8,488 bases of DNA, from assembly GCA_036376915.1 (NCBI GenBank), contig DASUZK010000074.1:1-8488 (forward strand). Reading direction: 5' to 3'. Made by a program: the position numbers and the translations under genes. This document shows positions 1-8,488 of this stretch, piece after piece; within the stretch, counting starts at the first letter, position 1, and each line of letters starts with the position of its first letter. Source of the stretch: VRUE01 sp036376915. GTDB lineage: Bacteria > Actinomycetota > Thermoleophilia > Solirubrobacterales > 70-9. Below the pieces are notes generated by a model. It worked only from the letters and a program-made list of their open reading frames with translations, was not told the origin of the DNA and made no database searches.

Positions 1-117
1 CTTCGTGGAGAGGGTCTTGGTGATCGCGGCCGTCAGCGTCGTCTTGCCATGGTCGATGTGACCGATCGTGCCGACGTTCACATGCGGCTTATCGCGCTCG
101 AACTTCTCCTTGGACAT
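1..117 (-). CDS. tuf: Elongation factor Tu, N-terminal 39 codons (runs off the left edge)
   Basis: EF-Tu is the cytoplasmic GTPase that delivers aminoacyl-tRNA to the ribosomal A site. On the minus strand an ATG at 117-115 opens a frame reading MSKEKFERDKPHVNVGTIGH, followed by IDHGKTTLTAAITKT. This is the conserved EF-Tu amino terminus with the G1/P-loop motif (GHIDHGKT, about residues 19-26). The frame is open to base 1, so only the first 39 residues are visible and domains 2 and 3 lie outside the window. The start is fixed by the conserved MSKEKFER beginning and a purine-rich GGAGAGAG directly upstream. It follows fusA on the same strand after 144 bp, the usual fusA-tuf order. A candidate promoter in that gap suggests it can be transcribed separately from fusA. 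Identification is secure. Confidence 0.96.
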   Translation of the reverse strand, partial: MSKEKFERDKPHVNVGTIGHIDHGKTTLTAAITKTLSTK

Positions 118-226
118 CTCTCTCCGTTCTACCTTTCGAAAGTCGGGTTCTGTCTGGTTTGGCTGATTAAGTCTGTAGGGCGTTGGTGGGCAGCTCGCAA
201 CGAACTGCCTGCGGGCGAACCTGGGA

Positions 227-254
227 AATATAGCTAGAACAACCCTGCGGCCAA
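227..254 (-). promoter_or_regulatory. Candidate sigma-70-type promoter for tuf
   Basis: In the 144-bp gap between fusA and tuf, the minus strand shows TTGGCC (254-249), a 16-bp spacer and TATATT (232-227). The -10 box matches TATAAT at five of six positions and is AT-rich against GC-rich surroundings. Transcription would start near 220 and give tuf a leader of about 100 nt. A separate tuf promoter inside the str operon is common in bacteria because EF-Tu is needed in excess over EF-G. The call rests on hexamer match and position only. Confidence 0.45.
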
Positions 255-261
255 GTCCTGG

Positions 262-2373
<2,112 letters not shown>

Positions 2374-2397
2374 GGTTCCTAAGGTAAGGGTTTGGTC
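2374..2397. promoter_or_regulatory. 24-bp divergent spacer with a candidate leaderless -10 box for fusA
   Basis: The start codons of fusA (minus, 2373) and the plus-strand membrane-protein gene (GTG 2398) are separated by only these 24 bp. On the minus strand TACCTT (2386-2381) fits the TANNNT -10 pattern and lies exactly 7 nt before the fusA ATG, the spacing of a leaderless promoter. On the plus strand AAGGG (2386-2390) lies 7 nt before GTG 2398 and is a good ribosome-binding site. Full promoters for both directions cannot fit here, so at least one must extend into the opposite coding region. I found no convincing plus-strand -35/-10 pair in the first 100 bp of fusA. Confidence 0.35.
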
Positions 2398-3225
2398 GTG
2401 AAACGGGGACGGGACAAAAGCAACCGATCTGGCAAGAGCCGGGATCGGCGCATGAAAAAGGCCCTCACGGGCCCGGCGAAGCGGACTGCGAAAAAACTGC
2501 CTGAGCGACGCGCGATGATAGCAGCGGCGCGGCGACGCATCGACCGGGCGCTGATGGCAGCCGCGAAGGGCACACGGCGGGTCGACCGCTGGGGGGTGCG
2601 GCGGATGGAGGCAGCGCGTCCCCCGGCGGTTCGCCAGCTACGCCGGCTGCGCACGGTCGTCTCCCGGCTCGCGAAGGCCGCCGAGAAGCGGGCGCGGCCG
2701 GCGGCCGTCCTCGTCCTGCGCGTCTTCTCCCGCGGCGAACGCGTGTTGCGTCGAGTCGTCGCCGCATCGATCCGGGGTGCGACCCGGGCAAGCGCCTCGA
2801 TCACCCCGCGACGGGCGATCGCCGGCGTCGTCCTCGCCTCGGCGGCCTGCCTGATCGTCGCCCAGTTCGTCTCCTATCGCAGCGTCGAGATCGGGCAGGC
2901 CGCCTATGCCGGCCTGCCCGCCGCGACGGCACCGACCGAGGATGCGAGGGTCGCTGGCGAGGCCCATTCCTACGTGTTGATCCCGGTCGCCCTGTTCGCC
3001 GCCACCGCTGCGGTGCTGGCGTTGCGACCCGGGCGGCGCGGCATGGGCCGGGTCGTCATCGCCCTCGGCCTGCTCAGCATCGCCGTGATCCTGCTCGTCG
3101 ACCTGCCCGCGGGGCTCGACGAGGGGATCCAGGCATCCCGCTTCTCGGGGGCGACCGCGGTACTCGAGAACGGCTTCTACGCCGAGATCGCGGCAGCGGC
3201 GGGGCTGGTCTTCGGCGGTCTGCTC

Positions 3226-3231
3226 TACTAT
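3226..3231 (+). promoter_or_regulatory. Candidate leaderless -10 box for rpsL
   Basis: TACTAT fits TANNNT and ends 8 nt before the rpsL GTG at 3240, so a transcript would begin at or next to the start codon. No Shine-Dalgarno-like sequence occurs in the 20 nt before rpsL (TGCTCTACTATGCGCGGCC), which makes a leaderless or translationally coupled start more plausible. No good -35 is visible, and the site lies within the coding region of the upstream membrane protein, so a chance match is possible. Confidence 0.3.
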
Positions 3232-3239
3232 GCGCGGCC

Positions 3240-3635
<396 letters not shown>

Positions 3636-3657
3636 TCCGTCCCCGGAAAGTCATCTG

Positions 3658-4128
3658 ATGCCCCGCCGCTCCGCAGCACAGATCCGCCCGGTCGAACCCG
3701 ACGCGCGCTTCCGCAACCGGCTGGTTCAGCAGCTGGTCAACAAGGTCATGCGCGACGGCAAGAAGCAGGTCGCCGAGCGGATCGTCTACGACGCCCTCGC
3801 GATCGTCGGCGAGCGCTCCGGCGAGGACCCGATCGAGACGCTCGAGACGGCGATCAAGCAGCTGACCCCGGTCCTCGAGGTGCGGTCCCGCCGCGTCGGC
3901 GGCGCCACCTACCAGGTACCGGTCGAGGTCCCTGCCCGCCGCGCCCGCACCCTGGCGATCCGATGGCTGGTCGACTTCGCCCGCAACCGCCGCGAGTACT
4001 CGATGGCGGAGCGCCTTGCCAGCGAGATCCTCGACGCGACCCAGCAGCAGGGCAGTGCCTGGAAGCGGAAGGACGACATTTACCGCATGGCCCAGGCGAA
4101 CAAGGCTTTTGCTCACTACAGGTGGTAG
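3658..4128 (+). CDS. rpsG: 30S ribosomal protein S7
   Basis: S7 is the primary binding protein that nucleates assembly of the 16S rRNA 3' domain (head of the 30S subunit) and lies near the E site. The product is 156 residues, the standard length, with the hallmark EVRSRRVGGATYQVPVEV (about 75-92), the basic RRARTLAIRWLV segment and the C-terminal ANKAFAHYRW. The ATG start is preceded by GGAAAG (3645-3650) with a 7-nt spacer. It follows rpsL by 22 bp, so the two are an operon. That gap is too short for the long folded S7 autoregulatory target seen between rpsL and rpsG in E. coli. fusA, the usual next gene, is missing downstream; instead, two bases after the stop codon, a compound palindrome with a terminator begins. 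Identification is certain. Confidence 0.98.
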   Translation: MPRRSAAQIRPVEPDARFRNRLVQQLVNKVMRDGKKQVAERIVYDALAIVGERSGEDPIETLETAIKQLTPVLEVRSRRVGGATYQVPVEVPARRARTLAIRWLVDFARNRREYSMAERLASEILDATQQQGSAWKRKDDIYRMAQANKAFAHYRW

Positions 4129-4156
4129 GGGCACGCGGGATGCCTCCCGCCCTGAC

Positions 4157-4185
4157 AAATCGCGCCCTAATTAGGGCGCGATTTT
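4157..4185 (+). terminator. Intrinsic terminator of the rpsL-rpsG cluster, possibly bidirectional
   Basis: AAATCGCGCCCTAA and TTAGGGCGCGATTT form a perfect 28-bp palindrome (4157-4184) with a GC-rich stem core, followed by TTTT ending at 4185. The A-run on the 5' side makes it equally plausible on the minus strand. It lies 28 bp after the rpsG stop and upstream of the HAD-like gene, so it should separate that gene from the ribosomal-protein transcript. Confidence 0.75.
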
Positions 4186-4187
4186 GA

Positions 4188-4209
4188 GTATCCGCCAGTT
4201 CGGGAGGCA
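4188..4209 (-). repeat. 22-bp repeat, copy 1 (3' flank of rpsG)
   Basis: Read on the minus strand, these 22 bp begin TGCCTCCCGA and end GGCGGATAC. They match 6551-6572 (plus strand) exactly. The copy covers part of the right arm of the outer palindrome plus the right internal spacer. Conservation of spacer sequence that does not pair in the hairpin argues for a sequence-defined element. Relative to the upstream gene (rpsG), the copy reads in the same sense as copy 2 does relative to rpoC. Confidence 0.8.
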
Positions 4210-4297
4210 TCCCGCGTGCTTCTCCCAGCTGCAAAGCCACCACGCCGAGCTGAGAAGACCCATACGGCAGATGTAGATTTGAAAGCTTGTTGAGAGC

Positions 4298-4777
4298 ATG
4301 AGCAAGCCGATACTTGCTGTCGACGTGGATGGGGTGATCTCCTTGTTTGGGTTCGAGGAGGCGCCGGATCGGGGGACCGCCAAGTTCGAGCTGGTGGACG
4401 GGATGGTGCACTGCATCTCTCTCGTTGCCGGCGACCGGCTGCTGCGGCTGAGCGAGCAGTTCGAGCTGGTCTGGGCCACCGGCTGGGAGGACAAAGCCAA
4501 CGACTATCTGCCCAACATCCTCGGCCTCCCGGAGCTGCCCTACATCTCCTTCGGCGGAGCGGCGCGGTTCGGCTCGGCGCACTGGAAGCTAGGCCCCCTC
4601 GAGGAGTACGCATCCGGTCGCGCCGTCGCCTGGATCGACGACAACTTCAACGAGGGCTGCTATGAGTGGGCAGAGGAGAGAGAGGAGCCGACGCTCCTCG
4701 TCCCCACCGAATCCCACCTGGGGATCGAGGAGGCGCACGTCGAGGCGTTGCGAAGCTGGGCTGCGTCTCTAGACTGA
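4298..4777 (+). CDS. HAD-like hydrolase of the HAD_SAK (Swiss-Army-Knife RNA-repair-associated) type
   Basis: This is a 159-residue single-domain HAD-fold protein, probably a cytoplasmic Mg2+-dependent phosphatase. Motif I is AVDVDGV (nucleophile D9, acid/base D11), motif II is the Thr of WATGWEDKAN (T61), the motif III Lys is probably K97 in HWKLG, and motif IV is WIDDNF (D114/D115). The WATGWED.AN block and the ending TLLVPTESHLGIEEAHVEAL are features I associate with the compact HAD_SAK family, whose relatives are fused to RNA-repair enzymes; here there is no fused domain. The substrate cannot be inferred. The start ATG has only a weak GAGAG upstream, and a possible -10 box TAGATT lies at 4275-4280. 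It is separated from rpsG by a terminator. A small membrane protein begins 5 bp after its stop, so the two form a pair. All catalytic residues are present. Confidence 0.85.
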   Translation: MSKPILAVDVDGVISLFGFEEAPDRGTAKFELVDGMVHCISLVAGDRLLRLSEQFELVWATGWEDKANDYLPNILGLPELPYISFGGAARFGSAHWKLGPLEEYASGRAVAWIDDNFNEGCYEWAEEREEPTLLVPTESHLGIEEAHVEALRSWAASLD

Positions 4778-4782
4778 ACCCG

Positions 4783-5061
4783 ATGGAGGGGTTCTGGCCA
4801 ATCTTCTTTCTCCTGGTCGTGCTGAAGATCCCGGTCTTCGGCGCGCTCTGGCTGGTCTGGTGGGCGAGCCAAGCGCCTGAGCAGGAAACCACGGGTGAGG
4901 ACTCCGACGGCGGCTTCAAGCGCCACCGCCCCTTCCCCACCCGCCCCCGGGGACCCCACCACTCCCCCAGTGGCGCCGGTGCGATGGGGAGGCGAAGAGC
5001 TACCCAAACGCAGCGACGCCCAAGCGCCCGCGCGCCCAGGCAGCCAGACCGCGTGCCGTAG
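4783..5061 (+). CDS. Small single-span membrane protein, unknown function
   Basis: A 92-residue frame starts at ATG 4783, 5 bp after the HAD gene stop. There is no Shine-Dalgarno sequence before it, so translation is probably coupled to the HAD gene. Residues 4-27 form one very hydrophobic, Trp-rich helix (FWPIFFLLVVLKIP, then ALWLVWW). A short acidic linker follows (APEQETTGEDSDGG, 31-44), then a Pro/Arg-rich tail (KRHRPFPTRPRGPHH and beyond, 46-92). Because that tail is basic, the C-terminus is probably cytoplasmic. From memory, short proteins with a Trp-rich helix, an acidic GG linker and a PRPRGPH-like tail occur in Thermoleophilia; I cannot name a family. The last 30 residues are low in complexity and less convincing. 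Its stop is 8 bp from the stop of the convergent monooxygenase gene. Confidence 0.65.
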   Translation: MEGFWPIFFLLVVLKIPVFGALWLVWWASQAPEQETTGEDSDGGFKRHRPFPTRPRGPHHSPSGAGAMGRRRATQTQRRPSARAPRQPDRVP

Positions 5062-5069
5062 AGGGGCCG

Positions 5070-6419
5070 TCAAACTCGCTGAGTCGCCCGCTTGCGCTCG
5101 CGCTTGAGCTCACGAAGATACGGTTGGAAATCGACCTGAATCGTGTGGCGCTTAGACGCTACGTAGCGCTTTCGCATTTTCGCTTCGCTTGAGGCAATCT
5201 CGGCTCGCATCTCAACAGGCGAGGGAAGGGTGCCGCGGCCTCCGAGCAGGTCTGCGACCCACTCCGACTGCGCCTCGGCTAGGGGCATGATCGCCCCGAG
5301 GGGCTGGATGAAGCCGATGAAGTAGAGGCCGGGGTGCTCTGCCGAGGCGACCCGGCGGTAGAGCGGCAGGCGGTTGTCGGCGGCGGAGACGATGCTCTCG
5401 TCGAAGAAGGGGAAGGTGATCTTGTACCCGGTGCAATAGACGACGAGGTCGACCTCCTCCTCGCTGCCGTCGGTGAAGCGCACCATGCGCCCACCGGCGA
5501 ACCGGTCGATGTTGGGCCTGACCGCGATGTCGCCGTGACCCAGCCGTGAGAGCAACTCGGCAGAGACCGTCGGGTGCGCCTCGAGCAGCTTGTGGTCGGG
5601 CTCGGGCAGGCCGTAGGCGGTCATGTCGCCGGCGGTCAGGCCCAGCAGCCGTGAGAGCACGAAGCGCTGCACCGGCAGCGGCATCATCGTCAGCAGCTTC
5701 GAGGCGGCTTCGTCGGTCGGCTTCCCGTTCAGGTACTTCGGCATGACGTAGGCCCCACGCCGCATCGCCAGGAAGGTCTTCTCGGCAATGCGCGAAGCCT
5801 CGACCGCGATGTCCGTGGCCGAATTGCCGATCCCCAGCACGAGAACCCGCTTGCCGACCAGCACGTCGGGCTCGCGATAGTGGTGGACGTGCATCTGCTC
5901 GCCCTCGAACTCCTCCACGCCGGGAAAGGCCGGCTCGGGCCAGCGCGGGTCCCAGTGGTGGCCGTTGGCGACCAGCACGGCGCGGTAGCGACGCGACTCC
6001 CGGCTGCCGTTCGAGCCTCCCATGGTCACCTCCCACTCCCCTTCGACCGGAACGACGCTTTTCACCTCGGTCTGGAACTGGATCTTCTCCCGCAGGCCGA
6101 AGTGATCCACGTAGTCGTCGAAGTAGCGGGCGATCTGAAAGTGATCCGGGTAGTCCGGATAGTCGTCCGGCATCGGGTAGGTCGCGTAGGCCATCAGCCC
6201 CCGCGACGTATTGATGTGCAGCGACCGATAAGCGGACGACATCCCGTTGTCGTTTTCGAAGCGCCAGTTCCCCCCCACCTCCGACCCCTTCTCAAGGCAG
6301 TCGAACGCGATCCCCCGCGCGTTCAGCACCTGGCATGCGGCAATCCCCGAAGACCCGGCCCCAATCACGCAAACCTTCTGAGCAGCCCCCACGCCCAGAA
6401 ATCTATTGAACCTGGCCAC
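5070..6419 (-). CDS. Flavin-containing monooxygenase (class B, FAD/NADPH)
   Basis: This is a 449-residue class B flavoprotein monooxygenase. Such enzymes use FAD, NADPH and O2 to oxygenate soft nucleophiles (N, S) or ketones. The FAD Rossmann motif is VIGAGSSG (18-25), the FMO identity motif FxGxxxHxxxY is intact (F171 to Y181), the NADPH Rossmann motif is LGIGNSA (195-201), and the late CTGY motif is at 329-332. The length and the basic C-terminal end (VDFQPYLRELKRERKR) are normal. The substrate is unknown. The GTG at 6419 is the upstream-most start but has only a G-rich AAGGGGGC some 13 nt before it. Starting at the internal GTG of residue 10 would still keep the whole FAD motif, so the start is uncertain. 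It lies downstream of rpoC on the same strand, separated by a terminator and a strong hairpin, and converges with the small membrane-protein gene. It has no evident link to transcription or translation and looks like inserted cargo. Confidence 0.9.
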   Translation of the reverse strand: MARFNRFLGVGAAQKVCVIGAGSSGIAACQVLNARGIAFDCLEKGSEVGGNWRFENDNGMSSAYRSLHINTSRGLMAYATYPMPDDYPDYPDHFQIARYFDDYVDHFGLREKIQFQTEVKSVVPVEGEWEVTMGGSNGSRESRRYRAVLVANGHHWDPRWPEPAFPGVEEFEGEQMHVHHYREPDVLVGKRVLVLGIGNSATDIAVEASRIAEKTFLAMRRGAYVMPKYLNGKPTDEAASKLLTMMPLPVQRFVLSRLLGLTAGDMTAYGLPEPDHKLLEAHPTVSAELLSRLGHGDIAVRPNIDRFAGGRMVRFTDGSEEEVDLVVYCTGYKITFPFFDESIVSAADNRLPLYRRVASAEHPGLYFIGFIQPLGAIMPLAEAQSEWVADLLGGRGTLPSPVEMRAEIASSEAKMRKRYVASKRHTIQVDFQPYLRELKRERKRATQRV

Positions 6420-6438
6420 CCGGCCAACCCCAGCCCCC

Positions 6439-6485
6439 TTCCGGTGCGCTTTATCCCCCTATAGAGGGGAAAAGGCGCACCGGAA
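6439..6485. repeat. Strong 47-nt hairpin upstream of the monooxygenase gene
   Basis: TTCCGGTGCGC (6439-6449) pairs perfectly with GCGCACCGGAA (6475-6485). Pairing continues inward with TTTATCCCC against GGGGAAAAG, with one A-A mismatch and one G-T wobble, leaving the 7-nt loop CTATAGA (6459-6465). The stem is about 20 positions long. Neither strand has a T-run after it, so it is not a classical terminator. On the minus strand it ends 19 nt before the monooxygenase GTG, so it would lie in that leader or at its promoter. It could be a regulatory leader, an operator or a REP-like palindrome. Confidence 0.6.
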
Positions 6486-6550
6486 GCCCAGAGAGCACTC
6501 TTCCGCTCAAGATCGAGCAGGCCCCGGAACCGCTTGCGAAGAGGGCGGGG

Positions 6551-6572
6551 TGCCTCCCGAACTGGCGGATAC
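6551..6572 (+). repeat. 22-bp repeat, copy 2 (3' flank of rpoC)
   Basis: This is an exact 22-bp match, in inverted orientation, to 4188-4209. The similarity extends a little further at both ends: GCGGG followed by G here versus A, and a CA after one mismatch on the other side. Unlike copy 1 it does not sit within a long palindrome. It lies about 105 bp after the rpoC stop. The two copies bracket the HAD, small-membrane-protein and monooxygenase genes. Confidence 0.8.
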
Positions 6573-6598
6573 CCAGCTCAACCGGAGCGGATTGCTAG

Positions 6599-6612
6599 AA
6601 GGAGCGGGTGCC
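6599..6612 (+). repeat. Extra copy of the rpoC terminator arm
   Basis: AAGGAGCGGGTGCC (6599-6612) is nearly identical to the terminator arm at 6640-6653 (AAGGAGTGGGTTCC) and is the near-perfect complement of 6661-6674. The downstream arm of the rpoC hairpin is therefore duplicated, which allows two alternative hairpins sharing one arm. Confidence 0.6.
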
Positions 6613-6638
6613 AGTCCAGCGGAACTTGTGAGCGACCG

Positions 6639-6675
6639 AAAGGAGTGGGTTCCGATGGATGGTACCCGCTCCTTT
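6639..6675 (-). terminator. Probable intrinsic terminator of rpoC
   Basis: On the minus strand, AAAGGAGCGGGTACC (6675-6661), the 7-nt loop ATCCATC and GGAACCCACTCCTTT (6653-6639) form a 15-position stem with one wobble and one mismatch. It begins one base after the rpoC stop. Only a short T-run, the end of the stem itself (CCTTTCGG), follows, so its strength is uncertain, but the position directly after rpoC fits a terminator. Confidence 0.65.
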
Positions 6676-6676
6676 C

Positions 6677-8488
<1,812 letters not shown>

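Larger units (their letters stand above)
4131..4219. repeat. Compound palindrome behind rpsG (outer inverted repeat)
   Basis: Two perfect 19-bp arms, GCACGCGGGATGCCTCCCG (4131-4149) and its reverse complement (4201-4219), enclose the inner terminator palindrome at 4157-4184. The left interior spacer is 7 nt and the right one 16 nt, so the whole 89-bp unit can fold as a long stem with an asymmetric internal loop topped by a second stem. It starts two bases after the rpsG stop. Its right half contains a 22-bp stretch repeated at 6551-6572, which suggests a mobile or dispersed REP-like element rather than a simple terminator. Confidence 0.75.

Noticed and set aside
134..146. Short palindrome CTTTCGAAAG in the tuf leader
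   Set aside because: Only 10 bp with no loop and no second copy; a chance match is likely.
2379..2804. Minus-strand frame opposite the basic membrane protein
   Set aside because: Arg/Ala/Ser-rich with no hydrophobic or family pattern. The plus-strand frame has clear transmembrane helices, a ribosome-binding site and GC-rich third positions.
3854..4582. Minus-strand frame through the palindrome whose translation contains PPELADTQ, also seen in a plus-strand frame near 6550
   Set aside because: The shared peptide is only the translation of the 22-bp DNA repeat; both frames cross real genes in the wrong frame. The repeat itself is reported.
4666..4782. In-frame upstream extension of the small membrane protein to an ATG at 4666
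   Set aside because: It would overlap the end of the HAD gene by over 100 bp and add a hydrophilic stretch before the helix. ATG 4783, placed 5 bp after the HAD stop, is the simpler start.

Overview
The window is GC-rich and holds pieces of the universal rpoBC / str-operon neighbourhood: the start of tuf (EF-Tu), complete fusA (EF-G), complete rpsL (S12) and rpsG (S7), and the last ~600 codons of rpoC (RNA polymerase beta'). With them are four genes not normally part of that operon. The strongly GC-biased third codon positions, the style of the translation proteins and the TANNNT-type -10 candidates point to a high-GC actinobacterium. From family resemblance only, I would guess Thermoleophilia / Solirubrobacterales; that placement is inference.

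Layout. Bases 1-2373 carry tuf (117-1) and fusA (2373-262), both on the minus strand, with a 144-bp gap that contains a candidate tuf promoter. Bases 2398-4128 carry a plus-strand cluster: an unrecognised, very basic four-helix membrane protein, rpsL, whose first 148 bp lie inside the 3' end of the membrane-protein gene in another frame, and rpsG. Bases 4129-4297 hold a compound palindrome with an intrinsic terminator. Bases 4298-5061 carry a tightly coupled plus-strand pair: a HAD-like hydrolase of the HAD_SAK type and a 92-residue single-helix membrane protein. Bases 5070-6419 (minus) encode a flavin-containing monooxygenase. Bases 6420-6676 are non-coding and structured: a strong hairpin, a second copy of a 22-bp repeat also found behind rpsG, and the rpoC terminator. 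Bases 6677-8488 (minus) are the 3' part of rpoC.

Read along the minus strand, the order is rpoC - (accessory genes) - [rpsG - rpsL - membrane protein, flipped] - fusA - tuf. This is the standard rpoC-rpsL-rpsG-fusA-tuf order with the rpsL-rpsG block inverted in place. As a result, fusA and the S12/S7 cluster start back to back only 24 bp apart, S12/S7 are no longer co-transcribed with EF-G/EF-Tu, and promoters must sit inside coding sequence or act in a leaderless way.

I see no CRISPR array, tRNA, rRNA, insertion sequence or defence/phage system. The most interesting material is the rearranged ribosomal operon, the membrane protein fused by overlap to rpsL, and the repeats in the 3' flanks of rpsG and rpoC.
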